Shown here: in pieces, positions 54,946-62,469 of the stretch | Layout: each line of letters starts with the position of its first letter | Position numbering within the stretch: the stretch's first letter is position 1 | Origin: Rhodanobacter lindaniclasticus | GTDB lineage: Bacteria > Pseudomonadota > Gammaproteobacteria > Xanthomonadales > Rhodanobacteraceae | Length of the DNA: 64,000 nucleotides | Direction of reading: 5' to 3' | NCBI RefSeq assembly: GCF_004799035.1 | Contig: NZ_MWIO01000020.1 | Location: forward strand, 49,984 to 113,983 | Notes under the pieces: generated by a model | Databases searched by the model: none | Told to the model about the DNA's origin: nothing | The model's input: only the letters and a program-made list of their open reading frames with translations | Translations under genes and position numbers: made by a program

Positions 54946-56297
54946 GGGTTTTCTTCCTGCGGGTGAACCGCCTGCGGCGGATGGGTGGGTGTTGCGGGAT
55001 GGATGGCGGACCGTGCCGGCGCGTCGCCGGGTAGCGGTTCGGCCGTGGCGTTGGCGGCGGGTTGCGGCAGGCGTCGGGTGGCCCGTGCGGCGATCACCAG
55101 GCCCGCCAGCATCAGGGCCGCCGACAGCACGAAGGCGGCGCCGGGCAGGTGCAACGGCGACCCCGGCGCGATCGACAGCGCGAACACCTGGGCGAACAGA
55201 TACGGCCCGAAGATGCCGGCGAAACTGCCCAGGCTGCTGATCGCGCCCTGCAGCCGACCCTGCTCGGAAGGATCGACCTGCTGGGTCATGATCGACTGGA
55301 TCGGCGGCATCGCCAGGCCCCACAGTGCCAGCAGCGGCACGCCGAGCAGGAACGCCCAGCCCACGTCGGCCACGCCCATCACCAGGAACGCGCCCACGCC
55401 GAAAAGCATGCCCGCCAGCAGCACGCGGCGTTCGCCGAAGCGCGGCGCGAGCCTGCCGGTGAGCACCGCCTGCACGAAGCCGTCGCAGGCGCCGACCAGC
55501 ATCAGCACGTAGCCGACCGCCTGTGGACCCCAGCCGTAGCGATAATCCGCGTACAGCACGAACACCGTCTGCAGCACGTAGTGGGCGAGGTAGACCAGGA
55601 ACAGCACGATGGCCAGGTGGAAGACCTGCCGCTGGCGGCGCAGCAGCTTCAGCGAACCGAATGGATGCGCGCTGTGCAGCTCGATGCGTGCGGTGCGGCG
55701 CTCGGCCGGCAGCGACTCGGGCAGGATGAAGCAGCCGTACAGGAAGTTGCACAGCGCCAGGCCGGCGGCCACCCAGAACGGCAGCCGCAGCGCGATGCCG
55801 CCGAGGAAGCCACCCACGCCCGGGCCGATGATGAAGCCCAGCCCGAACGCGCTGCCGAGGATGCCGAACGCGGCGGCGCGCTTCTCCTTCGGCACGATGT
55901 CCGCGATGTACGCGTTGGCGGTGCTGAAGCTGGCCGCGGTCATGCCGAGCAGCACGCGCGCGGCGAACAGCAGCCACAACGTGGGCGCCAGTGCCAGCAC
56001 CACGAAATCCACCGCCAGGCCCAGGTTGGAGATCAGGATCACCGGCCGCCGGCCGTAGCGGTCCGACAGCGCGCCCTGCACCGGCGAGAACACGAACTGC
56101 ACGATGGCGAACACCGTGCTGAAGATGCCCACCCACCACGCCGCCTTCGCGATGCCGCCGCCGGCCAGCTGCTCGATCAGGTGCGGCAGCACCGGGATGA
56201 TGATGCCGAACGCCAGCATGTCCAGCAGCACGGTGACGTAGATGAAGGCCAGCGCGGCGCGATGGCGCGGAGCGACAGGCATCGACGGCTGGTCCAT
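54942..56297 (-). CDS. MFS transporter, TCR/Tet (TetA-like) family
   Basis: A 451-residue twelve-segment drug:H+ antiporter-type protein. Motif A is GALSDRYGRRPVIL in the 2-3 loop, GIIIPVLPHLIEQLAG follows TM1, and GPGVGGFLGG lies in TM5 (motif C, antiporter type). The C-terminal 60 residues after TM12 are Pro/Ala-rich and cytoplasmic. Family members include tetracycline exporters, but chromosomal homologues often have other or unknown substrates, so resistance should not be assumed. ATG 56297 (MDQPSMPV) is used; the frame extends further upstream into the divergent lipoprotein promoter. Confidence 0.87.
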   Translation of the reverse strand: MDQPSMPVAPRHRAALAFIYVTVLLDMLAFGIIIPVLPHLIEQLAGGGIAKAAWWVGIFSTVFAIVQFVFSPVQGALSDRYGRRPVILISNLGLAVDFVVLALAPTLWLLFAARVLLGMTAASFSTANAYIADIVPKEKRAAAFGILGSAFGLGFIIGPGVGGFLGGIALRLPFWVAAGLALCNFLYGCFILPESLPAERRTARIELHSAHPFGSLKLLRRQRQVFHLAIVLFLVYLAHYVLQTVFVLYADYRYGWGPQAVGYVLMLVGACDGFVQAVLTGRLAPRFGERRVLLAGMLFGVGAFLVMGVADVGWAFLLGVPLLALWGLAMPPIQSIMTQQVDPSEQGRLQGAISSLGSFAGIFGPYLFAQVFALSIAPGSPLHLPGAAFVLSAALMLAGLVIAARATRRLPQPAANATAEPLPGDAPARSAIHPATPTHPPQAVHPQEENP

Positions 56298-56422
56298 GGG
56301 CGTGGCAAAGCGGGGGGAAGGTGACGATAACCCACGCCTGCGGCGGCCGCATGTGCAACCGGTCAGGTATCCCCGTGCCGCCGGAGCGATACCATGCAAC
56401 ATTCTCTCGCCAGGACACGATC

Positions 56423-58144
56423 ATGCTGCGACGCCTGCTTCCCGCCTGCCTGCTGCTCGCGCTGTCCGCCTGCTCCTCCCATCCCGACGCCGCGCAGCCG
56501 GTGTCGAAGGAAGAGCTGGCGCCCGCGCCGACGACCTCCGTGGCCGCGCCCGCCGCCGTCGAGACGACGGCACAGGTGCAGCAGCATCTGTCCGACTACG
56601 CCACGGTGAAACTCACGGCGGACCTGTCGGCGTTCGATGCGAAACAGAAGCAGATGATCGCCCTGCTGGTGGAGGCGGCCGACAGCATGAACGCGCTGTA
56701 CTGGAAGCAGGGCTGGGGCGACAAGGGCGCGCTGATGGTGCAGATCAGCGACCCGTCGGTGCGCGAATTCGCCGAGATCAACTACGGCCCGTGGGATCGC
56801 CTGGACAACGACAAGCCCTTCGTCGACGGCATCGGCCCGCGCCCGGCCGGCGCGCAGTTCTACCCGGCCGACATGACGAGGGAGCAGTTCGAGCAGTCCC
56901 CACTCAAGGACAAGACCGGGCTGTACACCTTGCTGCGCCGCGACGCGCAGGGCCAGTTGATCACCGTGCCCTACCACGAGGCGTACAAGGCCGAACTGGA
57001 GAACACCGCCGGCCTGCTGCGCCAGGCGGCGAAGCTGGCACAGGACGCCGGGTTCAAGAAGTACCTCACGATGCGCGCCGACGCGCTGCTGAGCGACGAC
57101 TACCAGCCCAGCGACTTCGCCTGGATGGACATGAAGAACAATCCGGTCGACATCGTGATCGGCCCGATCGAGACCTACGAGGACCAGCTGTTCGGCTACA
57201 AGGCCAGCTACGAATCCTACGTGCTGATCAAGGACCAGGCCTGGAGCGCGAAACTGGCGCGCTTCGCCAAATACCTGCCCGAACTGCAGCGCGGCCTGCC
57301 GGTGGCCGACAAGTACAAGGCCGAGAAGCCCGGCTCCTATGCCGACCTCAATGCCTACTTCGCGGTCTACTACGGCGGCGACGCCAATGTGGGCGCCAAG
57401 ACCATCGCGATCAACCTGCCCAACGACGAGCAGGTGCAGCTGAAGAAGGGCACGCGCCGCCTGCAGCTGGAAAACGTGATGCAGGCGAAGTTCGACAAGA
57501 TCATGCTGCCGATCGGCCATGAGCTGATCGCCGACGACCAGCAGAAGAACCTCACCTTCGACGCGTTCTTCCAGAACACTATGTTCCACGAAGTGGCGCA
57601 CGGCCTCGGCATCAAGAACGTTCTGGACAAGAGCGGGCTCGACAGCAAGGTCACCGTGCGCAAGGCGCTGAAGGACCAGGCCTCCAGCTTCGAGGAAGGC
57701 AAGGCCGACATCCTCGGCCTGTACATGGTCAGCAAGCTGGCCGACAAGGGCGAGCTGGACAAGTCGAAGCTGATGGACAACTACGTCACCTTCCTCGCCG
57801 GCATCCTGCGCTCGGTGCGCTTCGGCGCGTCCGACGCGCACGCCAAGGCGAACATGGTGCGCTTCAACTTCTTCAAGCAGCAGGGCGCGTTCAGCCGCGA
57901 TGAAAAAACCGGCCGCTACCGCGTCGACTTCGACAAGATGACCGCGGCGATGAACGCGCTGTCGGAGAAGCTGCTGACCATCCAGGGCGACGGCGACTAC
58001 GCCGCGGCCAAGCAGCTCACCGAGCAGATGGGCACGGTGGGCCCGGTGCTGGCCGGCGATCTCAAGCGCCTCGACCAGGCGCACATCCCGGTCGACATCC
58101 GCTTCGAGCAGGGGCTGGACGTGCTGGGCCTCAAGCAGCCCTGA
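56423..58144 (+). CDS. M49-like (dipeptidyl-peptidase III family) lipoprotein with HEXXH motif
   Basis: A 573-residue predicted lipoprotein: LLLALSACSS gives a lipobox with Cys near residue 17. The body resembles the DPP III/M49 zinc hydrolase family found in proteobacteria and Bacteroidetes. The zinc motif is HEVAH in MFHEVAHGLG (near residue 388), five residues rather than the six-residue HEXXGH of eukaryotic DPP III, and the second motif is EEGKAD (near 424) in place of EECRAE. A likely substrate is small peptides in the periplasm. ATG 56423 after CAGGA starts the signal peptide. Divergent from the MFS gene, and followed by a REP pair. Confidence 0.82.
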   Translation: MLRRLLPACLLLALSACSSHPDAAQPVSKEELAPAPTTSVAAPAAVETTAQVQQHLSDYATVKLTADLSAFDAKQKQMIALLVEAADSMNALYWKQGWGDKGALMVQISDPSVREFAEINYGPWDRLDNDKPFVDGIGPRPAGAQFYPADMTREQFEQSPLKDKTGLYTLLRRDAQGQLITVPYHEAYKAELENTAGLLRQAAKLAQDAGFKKYLTMRADALLSDDYQPSDFAWMDMKNNPVDIVIGPIETYEDQLFGYKASYESYVLIKDQAWSAKLARFAKYLPELQRGLPVADKYKAEKPGSYADLNAYFAVYYGGDANVGAKTIAINLPNDEQVQLKKGTRRLQLENVMQAKFDKIMLPIGHELIADDQQKNLTFDAFFQNTMFHEVAHGLGIKNVLDKSGLDSKVTVRKALKDQASSFEEGKADILGLYMVSKLADKGELDKSKLMDNYVTFLAGILRSVRFGASDAHAKANMVRFNFFKQQGAFSRDEKTGRYRVDFDKMTAAMNALSEKLLTIQGDGDYAAAKQLTEQMGTVGPVLAGDLKRLDQAHIPVDIRFEQGLDVLGLKQP

Positions 58145-58158
58145 TGCCGCGCGCAAGC

Positions 58159-58238
58159 GTAGGGCGGGCACTGCCCGCCGCTCCTGTCGGAACTTCGCGG
58201 CGACCGATAGAAGAGCCGGCGGGCAGTGCCCGCGCTAC
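58159..58238. repeat. GTAG-type REP pair (BIME-like), class B, complete
   Basis: The left unit is GTAG (58159-58162) followed by GGCGGGCACTGCCCGCC; after about 35 bp the inverted copy GGCGGGCAGTGCCCGCG leads to CTAC (58235-58238). It fills the gap between two convergent genes, starting 14 bp after the M49-like stop, and its right GTAG forms the TAG stop codon of the alpha/beta hydrolase. The same unit occurs at 21507-21574. Confidence 0.85.
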
Positions 58239-59080
58239 GCGGCCGCGTCGATCCAGTCGGCGACCGCCTGAGGGTGTTCGAGGTGGAGGTGGTGGCCGCC
58301 GTCCATGTGGGTGACGGCGATGTCCGCCACGCAGGCGGCGCGGGCCTGCATCATCGCGTCGGGCAGGTACGGCGTCGCCGGCTGCGCCAGCAGCAGCGCG
58401 GTGGGCGCGGTGATGCCGCGCAGCAGCGCGTGCACCTGCGCTTCCGCCAGGCGCACGGCGCTGGGACGGGTCAGCCGCGGGTCGCTGCGCCAGCGCCAGC
58501 CGCCGTCGGTTTCGAGCAGGCCGCGTTCGACGATGGGTCGCGCCTGTTCGGTGGGCAGGCCACTGGCGAGGCTGCGTGCGCTGATCGCTTGGGCGACGTC
58601 GCGGAACACGCGCAGCGGCTTGCCATTGCTCTCGCGTGGCGCCAGCGCGTCGCGGAAGCGCTGCAGCGTGTGCGCGCCGTCATCGCCGAGCGGGCCGAGG
58701 CCTTCGATCAGCAGCAACCGTTCGATCCGCTCGGGCCGCGCCGCGGCGACCAGGCTGGCGATGCCGGCGCCGAGCGAGTGGCCGAGCAACACGTAGCGGT
58801 CCAACGGCAATGCGTCGACGGCGGCCAGCACCGCCTGCACATGGTCGACGTAGTGGTAGCCGGCGCCGGCGGCGAGATGGCCGGAATGGCCGTGGCCGGG
58901 CAAGTCCAGCGCGATCACCTGCCAGCGTGCGGCCAGCCGCGGTGCCAGGCGCGCGAAGCTGCCGCCGTTGTCGAGCCAGCCGTGCAGGGCCAGCAGCGGC
59001 GGCAACGCGGCATCGCCCCAGACTTGCGCCGCCAGCGTCAACGCGGGCAGCGCGATGCGCCGCTCGACCGGTTCGGTCAT
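58235..59080 (-). CDS. Alpha/beta-fold hydrolase
   Basis: A 281-residue soluble hydrolase. The fold is clear: oxyanion-hole HGWLDNGGSF near residue 33, ALDLPGHGHSGHL near 58, the nucleophile elbow GHSLGAG (Ser near 100) and the C-terminal His in HMDGGHHLHLEHP near 263. The substrate is unknown; relatives include esterases and the SERHL group. The ATG overlaps the hemH stop by 4 bp, so it is translated from the hemH message. Its TAG stop is part of the neighbouring REP unit. Confidence 0.85.
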   Translation of the reverse strand: MTEPVERRIALPALTLAAQVWGDAALPPLLALHGWLDNGGSFARLAPRLAARWQVIALDLPGHGHSGHLAAGAGYHYVDHVQAVLAAVDALPLDRYVLLGHSLGAGIASLVAAARPERIERLLLIEGLGPLGDDGAHTLQRFRDALAPRESNGKPLRVFRDVAQAISARSLASGLPTEQARPIVERGLLETDGGWRWRSDPRLTRPSAVRLAEAQVHALLRGITAPTALLLAQPATPYLPDAMMQARAACVADIAVTHMDGGHHLHLEHPQAVADWIDAAA

Positions 59081-60132
59081 GCGCCGCCTTCCGGCCAGCC
59101 GCCGAGGTGCCGACGTATCAGTGCGGCGAGGCTGGCTACCTGTTCGGCGCCGTCGTTCAGTGCGGGGATGTAGCGCAGCGTCTCGCCGCCGGCGGCGGTG
59201 AAGAAGTCGCGGTTCTGCATGGCGATCTCCTCCAGCGTCTCCAGGCAATCCACCGCGAAGCCGGGGCAAGCCACGTCGAGCTTGCGCACGCCGTCGGCGG
59301 CGAGCCGGCGCACGGTGGCGTCGGTGTACGGCTGCAGCCAGCGTTCGCGCCCCACCCGCGACTGGAAGCTGATGACCATGTCCGCTTCGCCCAGCTGCAA
59401 CCGTTCGCGCAGCCGTTGCGCTGTGCGCCGGCATTGTTCCGCGTACGGATCGCCCAGCCGCACGTAGCGCTCGGGAATGCCGTGGAACGACAGCAGCAGT
59501 TTCTCGCCGCGGCCGTTGGCCATCCACCAGTGTTCGATACCCTGCGCCAGCGCCTCGATATGGGCCGGATCGTCGTGGTAGTCGTTGACCAGGCGCAGCT
59601 CCGGCGGCCAGCGCAGTGTCTTGAGCGCGTCGGCGACGGCGTCGATGACGGAACCGGTGGAGGTCGCCGAGTATTGCGGGTACAGCGGCAGCACCAGCAG
59701 CCGGCGCACGCCCTCGCGCTGGAGCTGTTCGATGGTGTGCGCCACCGACGGCTCGCCATAGCGCATCGCCAGTGCCACCCGCAGCGTGCCGGGCTGCCGG
59801 CGATCGAGCTCGGCCTGCAGCGCCGCGGCCAGCGCCTCGCTCAGGTAGCGCAACGGCGAGCCGCGCTCGTCCCAGATCCGCGCATAGGCGTGCGCGGAAC
59901 GTTTCGGGCGCACGCGCAGGATCACTCCGTACAGGATCGGCCACCACTGCCAGCGGGGGTAATCGATCACCCGGCGGTCGCCGAGGAATTCGGCCAGGTA
60001 GGGGCGTACGGCGGCGGCGGTCGGCGAGGTCGGCGTGCCCAGATTGACCAGCAGCACGCCAGCCTGAACGGCGGCCGGCGCGCCCTCGTGGGAATGGCCG
60101 GCAACGCCGGTATAGTGATCAGGCAAGGGCAT
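59077..60132 (-). CDS. hemH: Ferrochelatase
   Basis: A 351-residue enzyme that inserts Fe2+ into protoporphyrin IX, the last step of haem synthesis. Signatures: GVLLVNLGTPTSPT at the N-terminus, YPQYSATSTGSV near 145, the catalytic His in LLSFHGIPERYVRLGDPY near 210, ISFQSRVGRERWLQPYT near 255 and the Glu cluster in CPGFAVDCLETLEEI near 290. ATG 60132 (MPLPDHYTG) is chosen; the frame runs about 18 codons further upstream without support. It is divergent from the SYLF gene with about 105 bp between. Confidence 0.95.
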   Translation of the reverse strand: MPLPDHYTGVAGHSHEGAPAAVQAGVLLVNLGTPTSPTAAAVRPYLAEFLGDRRVIDYPRWQWWPILYGVILRVRPKRSAHAYARIWDERGSPLRYLSEALAAALQAELDRRQPGTLRVALAMRYGEPSVAHTIEQLQREGVRRLLVLPLYPQYSATSTGSVIDAVADALKTLRWPPELRLVNDYHDDPAHIEALAQGIEHWWMANGRGEKLLLSFHGIPERYVRLGDPYAEQCRRTAQRLRERLQLGEADMVISFQSRVGRERWLQPYTDATVRRLAADGVRKLDVACPGFAVDCLETLEEIAMQNRDFFTAAGGETLRYIPALNDGAEQVASLAALIRRHLGGWPEGGA

Positions 60133-60237
60133 CGTGACAGTCGTGGAGCGGCGCGGTCGTGCTGGCCAAACCGCAGTCTGCCACAAGCACGCCGGAAGCC
60201 GGCGCCCGACGAATCATCTCAAGCCTATGGAGCTCCC

Positions 60238-60927
60238 ATGTCCAAGACCATGCTGCCCCGCGTGTTGCTGATCGGCGTTGCCCTGCTGCTGCCGTTCGCG
60301 GCGGCGCACGCCGAGGACCCGCCACTGGTGCGCGCGACCAATGCGGTGACGGTGCTCAACGAGATCATGCAGGCGCCCGACAAGGCGATCCCGCGCGATC
60401 TGCTGCGCGACGCCAGGGCGATCGCGGTGATCCCGGGCATGCTCAAGGTCGGCTTCGTGTTCGGCGGCCGCCGTGGCGAGGGCCTGGTTTCGGTGAAGAG
60501 TCCCGACGGCACCTGGTCCAACCCCAGCTTCATCACCATGACCGGCGGCAGCGTGGGCTTCCAGGCCGGCGTGTCGTCCACCGACGTGGTGCTGGTGTTC
60601 CGCACCCAGAAGGGCGTCGATTCGATCGTGGGCGGCAAGTTCACCCTGGGCGCCGATGCCGCCGCCGCCGCCGGCCCGGTCGGACGCACCGCCCACGCCT
60701 CGACCGATGCGCAACTGAAGGCGGAGATCTACTCCTACTCGCGCAGCCGCGGCCTGTTCGCCGGTGTCGCACTGGATGGCGCGGCGCTGCGCATCGACTA
60801 TGATGCGAATGCCGCCGTGTATGGCGCCGGCATCACGCCGCGTCGCATCTTCGAAGGCGGCGTCAGCAACGTCCCCGCGCCGGTCGTGAAATTCCGCGAC
60901 CAGCTCGAGGAGTACACTTCGCAATAA
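60238..60927 (+). CDS. Secreted SYLF-domain lipid-binding protein (YSC84-like)
   Basis: A 229-residue exported protein with a signal peptide ([17 protein letters not shown], cut near residue 25). The rest is a Ysc84/SYLF domain, a phosphoinositide/lipid-binding module in eukaryotes that is common in bacteria without known role: [57 protein letters not shown] and [21 protein letters not shown] 60238 follows ATGGAGC. A TATAGT -10-like hexamer lies at 60111-60116. tatABC begins 56 bp after its stop on the same strand. Confidence 0.88.
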   Translation: MSKTMLPRVLLIGVALLLPFAAAHAEDPPLVRATNAVTVLNEIMQAPDKAIPRDLLRDARAIAVIPGMLKVGFVFGGRRGEGLVSVKSPDGTWSNPSFITMTGGSVGFQAGVSSTDVVLVFRTQKGVDSIVGGKFTLGADAAAAAGPVGRTAHASTDAQLKAEIYSYSRSRGLFAGVALDGAALRIDYDANAAVYGAGITPRRIFEGGVSNVPAPVVKFRDQLEEYTSQ

Positions 60928-60983
60928 CTGACGGCGCGATTGGCGCCAGCTTTGCTCGGCTGGAATCGGCCTCGAGGTTGATC

Positions 60984-61244
60984 ATGGGTTTGGATAGCGT
61001 CTGGCATTGGCTCATTTTCCTGGTGATCGTGCTGCTGTTGTTCGGCACCAAGAAGATCCGCAACCTCGGGCCCGACCTGGGCGAGGCCATCCGCGGCTTC
61101 AAGAAAGGCCTCAGCGGCGACGACGAGGCGAAGAAGGGCGAGGAGGACGCCCGCCGCAAGGAGGCCGAGCAGTTGCGCGCCGATCCCAAGCCGGCCGATC
61201 CTGCCTCGACGCAGAGTCAGCGCGACTCCAGCGAATCCCGCTAG
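60984..61244 (+). CDS. tatA: Sec-independent protein translocase subunit TatA
   Basis: An 86-residue protein with a single N-terminal membrane helix ([20 protein letters not shown]), the FG motif at its end, and an amphipathic helix ([16 protein letters not shown]) followed by an acidic, disordered tail. TatA oligomers form the passage for folded proteins in the twin-arginine pathway. ATG 60984 with GAGG seven bases upstream is preferred to the TTG at 60978. It is the first gene of tatABC. Confidence 0.95.
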   Translation: MGLDSVWHWLIFLVIVLLLFGTKKIRNLGPDLGEAIRGFKKGLSGDDEAKKGEEDARRKEAEQLRADPKPADPASTQSQRDSSESR

Positions 61245-61268
61245 GCCGGCGGTGGCTGGTGCGCGACG

Positions 61269-61703
61269 ATGATCGAGTTCAGCCTCGGCAAACTGGTTCT
61301 GCTCGCGCTGATCGCCCTGGTCGTACTCGGCCCGGAGAAGTTGCCCGGTGCGGCGCGCACCGCCGGCGCGTTGATGCGTCGCGTGCGTCGCGGCTGGGAC
61401 GACGTGCGCGCCGAGGTGGAGCGCGAATTGCAGGTCGAGGAAATCCGCCGCGCCGCGCGCGAAGCGGCGGCGCAGGCCGAGGCTGCGCAGCAACAGGTCA
61501 AGGACGGCGTGGGCCAGATGCGCGAGCCGCTGGCGCAGATCGTCGGTGAAGTCACCGCGGCCGGCGAATCGCTGAACGAACCGGCCACTGCTGCCGCGGC
61601 GGAACCCGCCGAACCTGGCCCGCAGGCCGAGCTGCCACTGGGCGAGCCGACTCCCGACCGACCCGAGGCACCGACCCGCCAGGTGGCTCATGACGACCGC
61701 TGA
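61269..61703 (+). CDS. tatB: Sec-independent protein translocase subunit TatB
   Basis: A 144-residue partner of TatC in the signal-peptide receptor complex. The N-terminus MIEFSLGKLVLLALIALVV with the conserved Glu3 and GPEKLP motif marks TatB, followed by an amphipathic helix (ARTAGALMRRVRRGWDDVRAE) and a long charged coiled segment to about residue 95; the tail is Pro/Ala/Glu-rich. It overlaps the tatC start by 14 bp, implying coupled translation. Confidence 0.95.
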   Translation: MIEFSLGKLVLLALIALVVLGPEKLPGAARTAGALMRRVRRGWDDVRAEVERELQVEEIRRAAREAAAQAEAAQQQVKDGVGQMREPLAQIVGEVTAAGESLNEPATAAAAEPAEPGPQAELPLGEPTPDRPEAPTRQVAHDDR

Positions 61704-62463
61704 CATCCCCGAATCCGGGCCGGAGGACGACCTGCAGCAGGGGCTGTTCTCCCACCTGCTCGAACTGCGCACGCGCCTGCTCAAGTCGCTGGCCGCGCTG
61801 GTGCTGGTGCTGCTGGCGCTGGTGCCGTTCGCCAACCGGCTCTATTCGCAACTGGCCGCGCCGCTGGTGGCGCGCCTGCCCGAAGGCGCGCACCTGATCG
61901 CCACCGGCGTCACCAGCCCGTTCATCACCCCGCTGAAGCTGGCCTTCTACCTGGCGCTGTTCATCAGCATGCCGGTGATCCTGTACCAGCTGTGGGCCTT
62001 CGTCAGCCCGGGCCTGTACAAGCACGAGAAACGTCTGGCGCGGCCGCTGCTGGTGGCGGCGATGGCGCTGTTCTACCTGGGCTGCGCGTTTGCCTATTTC
62101 CTGGTGCTGCCGGCGGCGTTCCGCTTCCTGGTGGCGGTCACGCCCAGCGGCGTGGAGATGATGACCGACATCAGCCAGTACCTGGATTTCGTGATGCTGA
62201 TGTTCTTCGCCTTCGGCCTGTGTTTCGAGGTGCCGGTGGCGGTGGTGGTGCTGGCGGCGGTCGGCGTGGTCGATCTGGACAAGCTGCGCAGCGGCCGCCG
62301 CTACGCGATCGTGGGCGCGTTCGGCGTGGCCGCGGTGATCACGCCGCCGGACATCACCTCGATGCTGATGCTGGGCGTGCCGATGTGCCTGCTGTACGAG
62401 GTGGGCGTGCTGGCGGTGCGCTGGCTGATCCCGCCGCGCTCGCCGGAACCGGACGCGAGCTGA
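61690..62463 (+). CDS. tatC: Sec-independent protein translocase subunit TatC
   Basis: A 257-residue core of the Tat translocase with six membrane helices. Signatures are GLFSHLLELRTRLLKSL at the N-terminus (binding of the twin-arginine signal), PVILYQLWAFVSPGLYKHEKR near 95, FAYFLVLPAAFRFLV near 130, and AAVITPPDITSMLMLGVPMCLLYE near 220. It ends 6 bp before the convergent priA stop. Confidence 0.97.
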   Translation: MTTADIPESGPEDDLQQGLFSHLLELRTRLLKSLAALVLVLLALVPFANRLYSQLAAPLVARLPEGAHLIATGVTSPFITPLKLAFYLALFISMPVILYQLWAFVSPGLYKHEKRLARPLLVAAMALFYLGCAFAYFLVLPAAFRFLVAVTPSGVEMMTDISQYLDFVMLMFFAFGLCFEVPVAVVVLAAVGVVDLDKLRSGRRYAIVGAFGVAAVITPPDITSMLMLGVPMCLLYEVGVLAVRWLIPPRSPEPDAS

Positions 62464-62469
62464 CCGTCG

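Noticed and set aside
54942..56297. Calling the TetA-like transporter a tetracycline resistance gene.
   Set aside because: Only family motifs are visible; chromosomal members of this family commonly have other or unknown substrates.
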